Source: Calidifontimicrobium sp035325925 (GTDB lineage: Bacteria > Pseudomonadota > Gammaproteobacteria > Burkholderiales > Burkholderiaceae_C). Taken from it: DNA of 64,000 nucleotides. Every line of letters starts with the position of its first letter. The first letter of the stretch is position 1. The translations under genes were made by a program, and so were the position numbers. This document shows, piece by piece, positions 1 to 9,008 of the stretch. The notes beneath the pieces are model-generated. The model saw only the letters and a program-made list of their open reading frames with translations, did not search any database and was not told the DNA's origin. The DNA lies in assembly GCF_035325925.1 (NCBI RefSeq), contig NZ_DAOKZA010000007.1, positions 40,442 through 104,441 of the forward strand, given 5' to 3'.

Positions 1-1
1 G

Positions 2-388
2 CTGGCGCTGGGGCTGCTGACGTCGCGCGACGAGCCACCGGCCGACCCGCCCGCCACCGCCGCGACCCCCGCTGCGCCGATGCGACCCACGCCTGCGACA
101 CCGCCCGTCGACGAGACGGCGCGCACGCTGCTCGACGCGGTGCTCGCCGACGCGGCGCGTCGCGGGGGCGCGGCCGCGCAGCTCGTCGCGTTCGAGGCGC
201 TCACCTGGCCCGACGGATCGCTCGGCTGCCCGCAACCCGACCGCGTCTACACGCAGGCGCTGGTGCCCGGCTATCGCATCGTCGCGCGCGCCGGCGACAC
301 CGAACACCACTACCACGCGAGCCGACGCGGCCAGTGGGTGTGGTGCCCGCAGGCACGCCGCGGCAAGCCGGCGGGCAGCGCGACCTGA
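2..388 (+). CDS. Conserved hypothetical protein, 5' end outside window
   Basis: The frame is open from the left edge, so the N-terminus is missing. The visible part begins with a short hydrophobic stretch and a Pro/Ala-rich linker, which would fit a secreted or anchored protein. The C-terminal ~75 residues carry a Trp-Pro-Asp-Gly-Ser-Leu-Gly-Cys-Pro motif, then Tyr-Thr-Gln and Pro-Gly-Tyr-Arg, and end with a Trp-x-Trp-Cys-Pro motif. I recall this pattern from small conserved proteins of unknown function. An ATG at position 80 could also start a shorter 102-residue version. Confidence 0.6.
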   Translation: MALGLLTSRDEPPADPPATAATPAAPMRPTPATPPVDETARTLLDAVLADAARRGGAAAQLVAFEALTWPDGSLGCPQPDRVYTQALVPGYRIVARAGDTEHHYHASRRGQWVWCPQARRGKPAGSAT

Positions 389-452
389 CGACGGCCGCGG
401 CAGGGCCGGTGCGGCACGCCGTGGCGCGAAGTCGCGGTGGTATCCTGCCCCG

Positions 453-806
453 ATGCTTCTGCTGCTGCGCTGGTTCCTGCTCGCCTGTGCCCTGCTGCTC
501 GTCGCCTACCTGTACCCCGGCGTGCAGGTCACGAGCTACGCGTCCGCGCTGTGGGCGGCGCTGGTGCTGGGGCTGCTCAACGCGCTGGTGCGCCCGGTGC
601 TGGTGCTGCTGACCCTGCCGATCACGCTGGTCACGCTCGGCCTGTTCCTGTTCGTCGTCAACGCGCTGATGTTCTGGGCCGCCGCGTCGCTGCTGTCGAA
701 CTTCAACGTCGCCGGCTTCGGCGCGGCGCTGATTGGCTCGATCCTGTACAGCGTGCTCGCGATGGTCATCGACAGCGCGCTGCAGCAGTTGTCGTCGCGG
801 CGCTGA
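453..806 (+). CDS. Phage holin family (PF04020-type) small membrane protein
   Basis: A 117-residue, almost wholly hydrophobic protein with about four membrane segments. It has the pattern of the YvlD/superfamily IV holin-like family: an early Tyr-Pro-Gly-Val, then Asn-Ala-Leu-Val-Arg-Pro, then Leu-Pro-Ile-Thr. Despite the name these are ordinary chromosomal inner-membrane proteins, and their role is not settled. The length is normal for the family. It ends six bases before the convergent protease gene. No lysis partner lies nearby, so a prophage origin is unlikely. Confidence 0.85.
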   Translation: MLLLLRWFLLACALLLVAYLYPGVQVTSYASALWAALVLGLLNALVRPVLVLLTLPITLVTLGLFLFVVNALMFWAAASLLSNFNVAGFGAALIGSILYSVLAMVIDSALQQLSSRR

Positions 807-811
807 CCGGT

Positions 812-2389
812 TCAGCCCCCGTTGCCGCGCATCTCGGCCATGCGCGCGCGGTGCTCGGCCTGCAGGTCGCGCAGCCGCGCGTCGATCACCGACAGCTCGA
901 CGAAGTCGCTGGTCGCCCCCTCGCGGGCGAGGCGCTGGCCGGCGCGCAGGCGGTCGATCGCGCCGGGCAGGTCGCCGAGCGCGGCGCGCGCCTCGGCTTC
1001 GGCGCGCACCGCGCGCAGCGGCTGGCCGAGCAGCGCCGCGCCCTGCGACAGCAGCGACCACGCCAGCGCGTCGCCGCGCCGCTCGGCGGTCCAGGCCTGC
1101 AGGGCCTCGACGCTGCGGCGCAGCGTCGCCGCCGTCGGCGCCCCGGCGCGCGCGGCCGCCAGTGCCGCCTGCGCGCGCTGCAGCAGCCACGCGCGCGCCG
1201 CCTGGGGTTCGGCGTCGAGCAGCGCGAGCGCGCCGGCGGCATCGCCGCGCGCGACGCGCACCTCGGCGTCGAGCAGCGCGATCGCGTGCGCGGCACGCCG
1301 GTCCTCCTGCGCGTCGCGCAGCGGGCTGTGGCGCAGCAGTGCGCGCGCGTCGGCCAGTGCCGGCACCGCCGCGTCGGCCTCGCCCAGGCGCAGCGACGCC
1401 AGCGCGTTGCCGTACAGCGCGCCCAGCCGCTGCGCCGGCGACGCGTCGGGCGCGGCGCTCGCCTGCTGCGCGCGGCGCAGCGCCTGCACGCCGGTGGCCA
1501 TCAGCACGCGCGCGCGCGCCTGCATCAGCGCGTGTTCGAACACGCCCGTCGTCGCCGGGCGCACCGTCGTCAGCGACTCGAGCCGCGTGCGCGCCTCGCC
1601 GATGCGCTCGATCGTCAGCGGGTGCGTGCGCAGGTACGGGAAGCTGTTGTCGTCGACCAGCCGCGCCGACTGCGCCATGCGCTCGAACATGAAGGCCATG
1701 CCCTGCGGCGCGTACCCGGCGTCGACGAACAGGCCCCAGCCGATGCGGTCGGCCTCGCGTTCCATGTCGCGCGAATAGTTGAGCTGCCCCTGGATCAGCG
1801 CGGCCTGGCTGCCGACCACGGCGGCCTGCGCGGCGTCGGCGCTGCCCGCACGGCTGGCGGCCAGCAGCCCGAGCATCATCGCCGCCAGCCCGACCAGGCT
1901 CTGACGCTGCGCGCTGGCGATGCGCCGCGCGATGTGCCGCTGCGTCACGTGCGACAGCTCGTGCGCGAGCACCGACGCCAGTTCGTCGCGCGTGTGCGTC
2001 ATCGCGATCAGCCCCAGGTGCACGCCGACGAAACCGCCGGGCAGCGCGAACGCGTTGACGCTGCGGTCGCCGACGAGGAACACCTCCCACGCGAACGCGG
2101 TGTCGATGTCGACGCCGATGTCGCCGCGCGAGCGCGCCGCCGCGGCCAGCGGCTGCCACAGCGACTGCACGTAGTCGAGCAGCAGCGGGTCGTCGAGGTA
2201 GCTCGCGTCGCGCCGCACCTCGCGCATGATCTGCTCGCCCAGGCGGCGCTCGTCGCTGACCGACAGGTCCTCGGAGACCGCGTCGCCGAGCGTGGGCAGG
2301 CGCACCTGCGCCAGCGGCGCGTGGGCCGGCCAGCCGGCGCCGATCAGCGCGGCGGCCACGAGGTGGACGAGGGGTTTCTTCATCAGCAT
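812..2389 (-). CDS. M48 family metalloprotease, BepA/YfgC-like, with TPR region
   Basis: A 525-residue protein with an N-terminal signal sequence (about residues 1-27) and a peptidase M48 domain. The zinc motif His-Glu-Leu-Ser-His lies at about residues 143-147. The C-terminal half is Ala/Leu/Arg-rich, predicted helical and TPR-like. This layout matches BepA (YfgC), a periplasmic protease and chaperone that works with BamA and LptD in outer-membrane protein quality control. An internal ATG two codons after the first is an equally good start. It converges with the holin-family gene. Confidence 0.88.
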   Translation of the reverse strand: MLMKKPLVHLVAAALIGAGWPAHAPLAQVRLPTLGDAVSEDLSVSDERRLGEQIMREVRRDASYLDDPLLLDYVQSLWQPLAAAARSRGDIGVDIDTAFAWEVFLVGDRSVNAFALPGGFVGVHLGLIAMTHTRDELASVLAHELSHVTQRHIARRIASAQRQSLVGLAAMMLGLLAASRAGSADAAQAAVVGSQAALIQGQLNYSRDMEREADRIGWGLFVDAGYAPQGMAFMFERMAQSARLVDDNSFPYLRTHPLTIERIGEARTRLESLTTVRPATTGVFEHALMQARARVLMATGVQALRRAQQASAAPDASPAQRLGALYGNALASLRLGEADAAVPALADARALLRHSPLRDAQEDRRAAHAIALLDAEVRVARGDAAGALALLDAEPQAARAWLLQRAQAALAAARAGAPTAATLRRSVEALQAWTAERRGDALAWSLLSQGAALLGQPLRAVRAEAEARAALGDLPGAIDRLRAGQRLAREGATSDFVELSVIDARLRDLQAEHRARMAEMRGNGG

Positions 2390-2493
2390 GGGCGCGCCGC
2401 CACGGCGCGCCGGCGGTTGGAGCCGACACCCGCGCCGAGGTTCAGCGGCGGGCCGGCACTATGATCGCACCGCCACGTTGCCACTTCGTTGCC

Positions 2494-2982
2494 ATGAGTC
2501 CGACGCTGACCCACTTCGACGCGCAAGGCCAGGCGCACATGGTCGACGTCGCGTCGAAGGACGCAACGCACCGCGTGGCGCGCGCCAGCGGCCTGATCCG
2601 CATGCAGCCGGCGACCTTCGAGCTGGTGCGCAGCGGCGGCGCGAAGAAGGGCGACGTGATCGGCGTCGCGCGCGTCGCCGCGATCCAGGGCGCCAAGCGC
2701 ACCGCCGACCTGGTCCCGCTATGCCACCCGCTGGCGCTGACGCGGGTGGCGGTCGACTTCGAGCTCGACGCCGCGCTGCCCGGCGTGCGCTGCACCGCGC
2801 AGGTCGAGACGCTGGGACGCACCGGCGTCGAGATGGAGGCGCTGACCGCGGTGCAGGTGGGCCTGCTGACGGTGTACGACATGTGCAAGGCGGTCGACCG
2901 CGGCATGGTGATCGGCGACATCCGCGTGCTCGAGAAGAAGGGCGGCAAGTCGGGCGACTGGTCGGCGCCGCCGCCGGCGTAG
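2494..2982 (+). CDS. moaC: Cyclic pyranopterin monophosphate synthase MoaC
   Basis: A 162-residue protein with the MoaC signatures: the Leu-Cys-His-Pro-Leu segment in the middle, then Gly-Val-Glu-Met-Glu-Ala-Leu, and a C-terminal Asp-Met-Cys-Lys-Ala with a Lys-Lys-Gly-Gly-Lys-Ser tail. It converts the GTP-derived cyclised intermediate into cyclic pyranopterin monophosphate, an early molybdenum-cofactor step in the cytoplasm. The frame opens 33 bases earlier, but that extra sequence is not MoaC-like. The ATG at 2494 gives the usual N-terminus. No other moa gene is in the window. Confidence 0.96.
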   Translation: MSPTLTHFDAQGQAHMVDVASKDATHRVARASGLIRMQPATFELVRSGGAKKGDVIGVARVAAIQGAKRTADLVPLCHPLALTRVAVDFELDAALPGVRCTAQVETLGRTGVEMEALTAVQVGLLTVYDMCKAVDRGMVIGDIRVLEKKGGKSGDWSAPPPA

Positions 2983-3003
2983 GCGCCGCACGCCGCGCGG
3001 CGT

Positions 3004-3984
3004 TCAGCCGGTGATGATCGGTCGCAGCCGGGCGACGTCCTCGGTCAGGAAGTCGAAGAACGCCTCGACCGCCGGCGTGTGGCGCAGCTCGCGCGTGGTC
3101 AGCACGCGCCAGATGCGCGTCAGCGCGGCCACCGGGCCGAGCACGCGCACGAGCTCGGGCTCCGCGTCGCCGAGTGCGGTGGGCAGCGGCGCGATGCCGA
3201 TGCCGGCCTTCGCCGAGTACAGCAGCCCGAGCACGCTGTCGCTGCGCGCGGCCAGCCGGGCGTCGGGGGCGACGTCGCGCAACCACGCCGACGCGCGGTG
3301 GTCGCGCAGGCTGTCGTCGAAGCCGACCAGCGCGTGGGCCGGCAGGTCCTCGACCCGCTGCGGCCGCCCGTGGCGCGCGATGTACGCTTGGCTCGCGTAG
3401 ACGGCCCACAGCGAGTCGCCGATCTTGCGCCCGACCAGCGCGCCGTCGTCGGTGTCGCCCGAGCGCAGCGCCACGTCCGCCTCGCCCTTGCCGAGGTCGA
3501 CGTAGCGGTCGCTCATCACGAACTCGACGCGCACGTCGGGGTGGCGCGCGTGAAACTCGTCGAGCAGCCGGGCGTTCGTGATGCGGTGGACGAGCGGCTG
3601 CGGGCACGTCACGCGCAACACCCGCGCCGCGTCGCGCCGTGCGCGTTCGACCCGCTGCTCGAAGGCGTGCACCGCCTGCTCGACGGCATTCGCGGCGGGC
3701 AGCAATGCCTGCGCGAAGTCGGTCAGCCGATACCCGCGGGTCTGCCGCTGCACCAGCGGCGCGCCGACGCGGCGCTCGAGCTCGGCCAAGCGCCGCTGCA
3801 CCGTCGACGCGTCGACGCCCAGGGCGCGCCCGGCCGCCAGCGTGCCGCCGTGGGCGGCCACCGCCAGCAGGTACCTGAGATCGTTCCAGTCGAAGGCACG
3901 AGGCAGGGGTCGCGCCTGCGCGACCCCGTTGTGCGAACTTGCGCCTGTTGCTTCGCGTGCGCGGTGCCTACGCTTGAGGTGCAT
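3004..3984 (-). CDS. LysR family transcriptional regulator
   Basis: A 326-residue protein with an N-terminal winged helix-turn-helix at about residues 33-92, containing the LysR pattern of Ala-Ala-Gly-Arg-Ala-Leu-Gly-Val followed by Gln-Arg-Arg-Leu. A LysR substrate-binding domain follows to the C-terminus. It is divergent from the methyltransferase gene with only 24 bases between starts, so it probably regulates that gene, itself, or both. About 30 extra residues precede the usual LysR start. Within them (3906-3927) lies a perfect 10-bp inverted repeat, so the true start may be further downstream and the repeat an operator. The effector is unknown. Confidence 0.9.
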   Translation of the reverse strand: MHLKRRHRAREATGASSHNGVAQARPLPRAFDWNDLRYLLAVAAHGGTLAAGRALGVDASTVQRRLAELERRVGAPLVQRQTRGYRLTDFAQALLPAANAVEQAVHAFEQRVERARRDAARVLRVTCPQPLVHRITNARLLDEFHARHPDVRVEFVMSDRYVDLGKGEADVALRSGDTDDGALVGRKIGDSLWAVYASQAYIARHGRPQRVEDLPAHALVGFDDSLRDHRASAWLRDVAPDARLAARSDSVLGLLYSAKAGIGIAPLPTALGDAEPELVRVLGPVAALTRIWRVLTTRELRHTPAVEAFFDFLTEDVARLRPIITG

Positions 3985-4008
3985 CTGGACCGAACCCGAG
4001 GAGCCGCG

Positions 4009-4884
4009 ATGTCCACCGTTGCCGACGACCGAGTATCCGCCACCACCGACGTGAAGGCCACCGCACGCGACGCCTGGGACCGCTGCGCCCAGGGCTGGAA
4101 CGACCACTCGCCGGCCATCCGCCGCTGGCTGGCCACGGCCACCGGGGCGATGCTGGACATGGCCGGCATCCGGCCCGGCGACCGCGTGCTCGACGTGGCC
4201 GCCGGCGCCGGCGACCAGACGCTGGACATCGCGCGCCGCGTCGGCACGCAGGGCCGGGTGCTGGCCACCGACCTGTCGCACGAGATCCTGCGCCACGCGA
4301 AGCGCAACGCCGAAGCCGAAGGGCTGACGCAGGTCGACACGCTCGTCGGCGACGGCGAGCAGCTGCCGGTGCCGTCGGGCGGCTTCGACGCCGTTGTCTG
4401 CCGGCTCGGGCTGATGCTGTTTCCCGACCCGCGGCAGGGCCTGCGCGAGATGCACCGCGCGCTGCGCCCGGGCGGCGGCGTGTGCACGCTGGTGTTCTCG
4501 GCGCCGCAGGCCAACCCCTGCATCGGCATCCTGCTGCGCACGGCGCTGCGCCACGCCGGCCTGCCGCCGCCCGACCCGTGGCAGCCGGGGGGCCTGCTCA
4601 GCCTGGGCCAGCCCGGGCGCCTCGACGCGTTGTTCCGCAGCGCCGGCTTTCGCGACGTCGCCACCACCGCGGTCGACGCGCCGTTCCGACTGCCGACGGT
4701 CGAGGACTACCTGCGCTTCGTGCGCGCGTCGGCCAGCCCGATCCAGCGCCTGCTCGGCCGGCTCGACCCCGCCGCCGAGCAGGCGGCGTGGGACGACATC
4801 GAGGCGCAGCTGGCCGGCTTCGCCACCGCCGACGGCTGGATCGGCCCGAACGAGCTGCTGCTCACGGCCGCGCGCAAGCCCTGA
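4009..4884 (+). CDS. SAM-dependent class I methyltransferase (UbiE/Methyltransf_11 type)
   Basis: A 291-residue protein with a Rossmann-type methyltransferase core. The SAM-binding motif I reads Val-Leu-Asp-Val-Ala-Ala-Gly-Ala-Gly-Asp at about residues 62-71. An acidic residue follows in Leu-Ala-Thr-Asp-Leu-Ser, and a post-motif reads Leu-Arg-Pro-Gly-Gly. The substrate cannot be told from the sequence. A GAGGAG-like ribosome site lies just upstream of the ATG. It is divergently paired with the LysR gene and converges with the O-antigen ligase-like gene 17 bases downstream. Confidence 0.9.
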   Translation: MSTVADDRVSATTDVKATARDAWDRCAQGWNDHSPAIRRWLATATGAMLDMAGIRPGDRVLDVAAGAGDQTLDIARRVGTQGRVLATDLSHEILRHAKRNAEAEGLTQVDTLVGDGEQLPVPSGGFDAVVCRLGLMLFPDPRQGLREMHRALRPGGGVCTLVFSAPQANPCIGILLRTALRHAGLPPPDPWQPGGLLSLGQPGRLDALFRSAGFRDVATTAVDAPFRLPTVEDYLRFVRASASPIQRLLGRLDPAAEQAAWDDIEAQLAGFATADGWIGPNELLLTAARKP

Positions 4885-4900
4885 GCGGCGCGGCGCGCGT

Positions 4901-6625
4901 TCAGCGCAAGAAGTCCCGCCATCCCAGCACCGTGCCCGGTGGCTCGCACTGGAACGGCGTCGCCGCCGGCGCGTCGGTGCCGGCCGGGGCCGCGCCGGGT
5001 TCGCAGGGCGCGAAGAACGCACGCGACTCGGGACGGCGGAACTCGCGCAACCGCGCCGCGATGTGGCGCGCACGGTCAAGGTCGCCGGCGTCGGCCCAGG
5101 CGCGCGCCCAGGTCTGCAGCAACCGCGTGTCGAGCAGGTGGAACGCGGCGCGCCCGCAGGCGTCCATCGCCTGTGCCGGCTCGGCGGCGACCGTGGCGGC
5201 GGCGTAGTCGGCGTGGTGGCCGAACAGCACGCTGCCCTGGCCTTCGGCGATGCGCTGCGCCAACGGCGCCGCGTCCGGCGGCGGCGCGAAGATGCGCGCG
5301 ATGCGCAGGTAGTCGCCCATCGCGACCACCGCGCCGAGCAGCATCGCCAGCCCGCACCACACCAGCGGCGAACGGCCCCGGCGCGGCGCGCCCCGCGCCG
5401 CGCCGCCACCGCCCAGGCAGGCACCCCAGGCCCAGGCCGCAGGCAGCAGGAAGTGCGCGTACCACAGCGGGTACTCGAGCAGGCTGTGCACGCCGACCAG
5501 CAGCAGCATCACGAACAGCGCGCGGCGCGGCGCACCGGCGCCCCACGCGCTGCGGCCGGCGCGCCACAGCGCGAACAGCATCAGCGCCAGCATCGACAGC
5601 CCCAGCGGCAGCCCGAACTCGACGGCGAACTGCAGCGGCAGGTTGTGCGTGTGGTCGAAGAACGCCACCGGCCGCGACGGCAGCGGCGTCAGCGTCCACG
5701 CGAAGTTGAAGCGCCCGAAGCCGACGCCGGTCCATGGCTGCTGCGCGATCAGCGTCAGCGTGTCGGACCAGATCGCGAAACGCGAGCTCGACAGGTCGGC
5801 CTCGGCGGCGCGTGTCGCCGCACCGACCGCGAGTCCGCCGAGCCACGATGCGGCCCAGGCCAGCGCGTAGACCAGCGGCGCGCCGAGCAGCAGCGTGCGC
5901 GCGAAGCGGCCCAGCCGCCGGTCGGCCAGCCCCCACAGCGCGAGCAGCGCGACGCCCAGCGCGCCGGTGCGCGATCCGGTCAGCTCGAGCGCGGTCAGCA
6001 GCAGCAGCCAGGTCGCGGCCGCGGCGACGCGCGCGCGCCGCGGCGCCGCGTCGGCCAGCGGCACCAGCGCGATCGCACCCCACAGCAGCAGCGTCGCCAG
6101 GTGGTTCGGCTGGCGCAGGTTGCCCACCGCGCGACCGGGCAGCGTCGAGCGCGCCACCCAGGTGCCGTCGGCCCACGCCGGCGCGAACACCTGCACCACG
6201 GCGATGGCGGCGCTGGCCACACCCGCGAGCACCCAGGCCCACAGGAACGCCCGCACCGCGGTGCGGCCGGCGCCCGCCGCCGCGAGCAGCATCGTCGCGG
6301 CGCCCGCGATCACCGCCAGCGGCGGCAGCACCAGGCTGGCCGGCAGCGGGCCGGCGACGCCGCCGGCCAGCGCCAGCACGACGACAGCGGCGAGCACCGC
6401 GAGCAGCGGCCAGGTGGCGCGCGCCGCGCTGCCGAGCGCCGCCGCGCCCGGCGACGCGGGCCAGGCGAGCAAGGCGACGAAGCCGCCCCACAGCCCGAAG
6501 GCCGCGGCCTGGTTGAAGAAGGTCGACGACGGCGGCAGGTTCCACGCCAGCAGTGCCGGCAGCAGCGCTGCCGCGGCGGCGCTCGGCGCGAGCCACCTCG
6601 ACGGGTCGTGCGGGGTTCGAGGCAC
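4901..6625 (-). CDS. O-antigen ligase / PglL-type O-oligosaccharyltransferase
   Basis: A roughly 574-residue integral membrane protein with about 11-12 hydrophobic segments. It has the Gln-Pro-Asn-His-Leu-Ala-Thr motif typical of PglL/PilO-type ligases, and a His-Thr-His-Asn loop followed by a Leu-Glu-Tyr-Pro-Leu-Trp-Tyr-Ala motif as in Wzy_C/Wzy_C_2 proteins. Such enzymes transfer lipid-linked glycans at the periplasmic face, either to lipid A core or to pilin-like proteins. PglL-like protein glycosylation fits better. No ATG fits the N-terminus; I chose a GTG at 6625, with a weak ribosome site. It lies 50 bases after yejE, where yejF would often be. Confidence 0.82.
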   Translation of the reverse strand: MPRTPHDPSRWLAPSAAAAALLPALLAWNLPPSSTFFNQAAAFGLWGGFVALLAWPASPGAAALGSAARATWPLLAVLAAVVVLALAGGVAGPLPASLVLPPLAVIAGAATMLLAAAGAGRTAVRAFLWAWVLAGVASAAIAVVQVFAPAWADGTWVARSTLPGRAVGNLRQPNHLATLLLWGAIALVPLADAAPRRARVAAAATWLLLLTALELTGSRTGALGVALLALWGLADRRLGRFARTLLLGAPLVYALAWAASWLGGLAVGAATRAAEADLSSSRFAIWSDTLTLIAQQPWTGVGFGRFNFAWTLTPLPSRPVAFFDHTHNLPLQFAVEFGLPLGLSMLALMLFALWRAGRSAWGAGAPRRALFVMLLLVGVHSLLEYPLWYAHFLLPAAWAWGACLGGGGAARGAPRRGRSPLVWCGLAMLLGAVVAMGDYLRIARIFAPPPDAAPLAQRIAEGQGSVLFGHHADYAAATVAAEPAQAMDACGRAAFHLLDTRLLQTWARAWADAGDLDRARHIAARLREFRRPESRAFFAPCEPGAAPAGTDAPAATPFQCEPPGTVLGWRDFLR

Positions 6626-6675
6626 CGGGGATTCGCGGCGAGGCGATCGCCGCGCACCGCGGCGGTCGCCGTCGC

Positions 6676-7758
6676 TCAGGATTTGCGCGTGTCGAACGCG
6701 TCGCGCAGCGCGTCGCCGATGAAAGTCAGCAGCAGCATCGTCAGCACCAGCAGCGCGAAGGTGGGCACGATGATCCACCAGGCGTCGAGGTTGTTCTTGC
6801 CCTGGCGCAGCAAGTCGCCCAGCGAAGGCGTCGCCGCCGGCACGCCCAGGCCGAGAAAGTCGAGCGAGGTCAGCGCGACGATCGCGCCGCTCATGCGAAA
6901 CGGCAGGAACGTGATCACCGGCGTCATCGAGTTCGGCAGCACGTGGCGCCAGATGATCTGGCCGTTGCTCAGCCCGAGCGCACGCGCGGCCTTGACGAAC
7001 TCGAGGCCGCGGTTGCGCAGGAACTCGGCGCGCACGTAGTCCGACAGTCCCATCCAGCCCCACAGGCTGAGCAGCACCAGCAGCAGCAGCAGCGACGGTT
7101 CGAAGATGCTGGCGAAGATGATCAGCAGGTACAACTCGGGCACCGCGGCCCAGATCTCGATCAGCCGCTGCAGCGTCAGGTCGAGCCGCCCGCCGAAATA
7201 GCCCATCAGCGCGCCGGCGGCCACGCCGATCACTGTGCCGGTGATCGTCAGCGCCAGCGCGAACCAGATGCTGACGCGAAACCCGTACAGCAGGCGCGCG
7301 ATCATGTCGCGCCCGTTGCCGTCGGTGCCGAGCCAGTTGTCGGCCGACGGCGGCGCGGGGTCGCTCTTCTTCGTGAAGTAGTCGCTGCTGTCGGCGCCGT
7401 GGCGGTTCAGCGTGAACAGCATCCAGCGGCCCGGCCGCGCGAACTGCTCGGCGATGAACGGGTCGGTCCAGTCGGTGGGCGTGCCGAAGTCGCCGCCGAA
7501 GGTCGTCTCGGGATGGTTGCGAAACGCCGGGAAGTAGGTCTGCCCGTCGTAATGCGCGACCAGCGGGCGGTCGTTGCTGATCAGCTCGGCGAAGGTGGCC
7601 AGCACCAGCATCGTGACGAACACCCACAGCGACACGACGCCCACGCGGTTGCGCCGGAATCGCGCCCAGGCACGCTGGTTCGGCGACATCGGCACCACCG
7701 TCGGCAGCGCCGGCGCGCCGGCGCTCGCGCCGACGGCGGGGGGCAGCACGGCGCTCAT
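6676..7758 (-). CDS. yejE: ABC transporter permease YejE
   Basis: A 360-residue binding-protein-dependent permease. An N-terminal membrane segment (about residues 38-60) is followed by a long periplasmic loop that includes Asp-Asn-Trp-Leu-Gly-Thr-Asp. The C-terminal BPD_transp_1 domain carries the EAA-type loop Ala-Ala-Arg-Ala-Leu-Gly-Leu. The long loop distinguishes YejE from ordinary DppC permeases. In Escherichia coli YejABEF imports oligopeptides and microcin C. Here it is the last gene of the yejA-yejB-yejE series and is followed by an unrelated ligase gene. Confidence 0.93.
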   Translation of the reverse strand: MSAVLPPAVGASAGAPALPTVVPMSPNQRAWARFRRNRVGVVSLWVFVTMLVLATFAELISNDRPLVAHYDGQTYFPAFRNHPETTFGGDFGTPTDWTDPFIAEQFARPGRWMLFTLNRHGADSSDYFTKKSDPAPPSADNWLGTDGNGRDMIARLLYGFRVSIWFALALTITGTVIGVAAGALMGYFGGRLDLTLQRLIEIWAAVPELYLLIIFASIFEPSLLLLLVLLSLWGWMGLSDYVRAEFLRNRGLEFVKAARALGLSNGQIIWRHVLPNSMTPVITFLPFRMSGAIVALTSLDFLGLGVPAATPSLGDLLRQGKNNLDAWWIIVPTFALLVLTMLLLTFIGDALRDAFDTRKS

Positions 7759-7924
7759 GCCCGGATGTCCCCGGTCGCTGGCGCGCGGGTGGGCGTCGCC
7801 GCCACGCCCCGCGGGACCGGCGGGTCGAGCGGCCGCCGCGGACCCGGCTTGGGCTTCGGCATCACACCGCTCGCCCGGCGTGGGCCTGCGCCCGCGCGCC
7901 GGCGTCCTGCCGGCCCTCCGGCGG

Positions 7925-7966
7925 CGCCCCCTGGAGGCAGACGCCGAAGGCGCTTCGGGGAGGTCG
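7925..7966. repeat. GC-rich palindromic intergenic element between yejB and yejE
   Basis: The 208-bp spacer between yejB and yejE has no gene. Its yejB-side end contains CGCCCCCTGGAGGCAG followed by GCCGAAGGCGCTTCGGGGAG, with GAAGGCGC/GCGCCTTC-type dyad symmetry. I recall similar strings repeated between genes in Burkholderiales genomes, so this may be a repetitive extragenic palindrome. Only one copy is recognisable here, so the assignment rests on memory, not on repetition within this window. Confidence 0.35.
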
Positions 7967-9001
7967 TCATCGCCCCACCGCGCCGAACTGCACGCGCGGG
8001 TCGATCACGACGTACAGGACGTCCGACACCAGCTTGACCACCAGCGCGATCAGCGTGAACAGGTACAGCGAGCCGAGCACCACCGGGTAGTCGCGCCGCA
8101 CCACCGACTCGTAGCCGAGCAGCCCGAGCCCGTCGAGCGAGAACAGCGTCTCGATCAGCACCGAGCCGGCGAAGAACGCGCCGACGAACGCCGCCGGGAA
8201 GCCGGTGACCAGCGGGATCAGCGCGTTGCGGAACACGTGCTTCCACAGCACGCGCCGCTCGTCGAGCCCCTTGGCGCGCGCGACCAGCACGTACTGCTTG
8301 CGCATCTCCTCGACGAAGGTGTTCTTCGTCAGCAGCGTCGTCACCGCAAAACTGCCGACGACGAAGCAGGTCAGCGGCAGCGCGAGGTGCCAGAAGTAGT
8401 CGACGATGCGCGCCGGCCAGCTCAGCTCGTCCCAGTTGTCCGACGTGAGCCCGCGCAGCGGGAACCAGTCGAGGTAGGTGCCGCCGGCGAACAGCACGAT
8501 CAGCAGCACGCCGAGCACGAAGCCGGGGATCGCGAAGCCCACCAGCACCAGCAGCGAGGTCAGCAGGTCGAATCGCGAGCCCTCGCGCACCGCCTTGGCG
8601 ATGCCCAGCGGCAGCGAGATCAGGTACGAGATGACGAAGGTCCACAGGCCCAGCGAGATCGACACCGGCAGCTTGTCCTTGATCAGTTCCCACACCGGCT
8701 TGTTGTGCAGGAAGCTGGTGCCCAGGTCGAAGCGCAGGAAGGCGCCGAGCATCTCGACGTAGCGCACGTGCGCCGGCTTGTCGAAGCCGTACAGCTTCTT
8801 CAGCTCCTCGATCTGCTGCGCGTCGCTGTCGCGCCCGGCCTTGTACAGGCCGCCGTCGCCGCCGCCGGCGGTGCGCGCCTCGGCCATGATCTGCTCGATC
8901 GGTCCGCCGGGCACGAACTGGATCACGACGAAGGTGATGGTCAGCGCGCCGAGCAGCGTCGGGATCATCAGCAGCAGGCGCTTGGCGACGTAGCTCAGCA
9001 T
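7967..9001 (-). CDS. yejB: ABC transporter permease YejB
   Basis: A 344-residue permease. The N-terminal membrane segment begins Met-Leu-Ser-Tyr-Val-Ala-Lys-Arg-Leu. A periplasmic part with the Gly-Gly-Asp-Gly-Gly-Leu-Tyr insert typical of YejB follows, and the BPD_transp_1 domain has the loop Val-Ala-Arg-Ala-Lys-Gly-Leu. It pairs with YejE to form the membrane channel of the peptide importer. It starts seven bases after the yejA stop, so the two are almost certainly co-transcribed. A 208-bp spacer separates it from yejE. Confidence 0.94.
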   Translation of the reverse strand: MLSYVAKRLLLMIPTLLGALTITFVVIQFVPGGPIEQIMAEARTAGGGDGGLYKAGRDSDAQQIEELKKLYGFDKPAHVRYVEMLGAFLRFDLGTSFLHNKPVWELIKDKLPVSISLGLWTFVISYLISLPLGIAKAVREGSRFDLLTSLLVLVGFAIPGFVLGVLLIVLFAGGTYLDWFPLRGLTSDNWDELSWPARIVDYFWHLALPLTCFVVGSFAVTTLLTKNTFVEEMRKQYVLVARAKGLDERRVLWKHVFRNALIPLVTGFPAAFVGAFFAGSVLIETLFSLDGLGLLGYESVVRRDYPVVLGSLYLFTLIALVVKLVSDVLYVVIDPRVQFGAVGR

Positions 9002-9008
9002 CGCGGCC

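Noticed and set aside
453..806. Prophage lysis gene reading of the holin-family protein
   Set aside because: There is no endolysin or phage gene nearby; the family is commonly chromosomal and unrelated to lysis.
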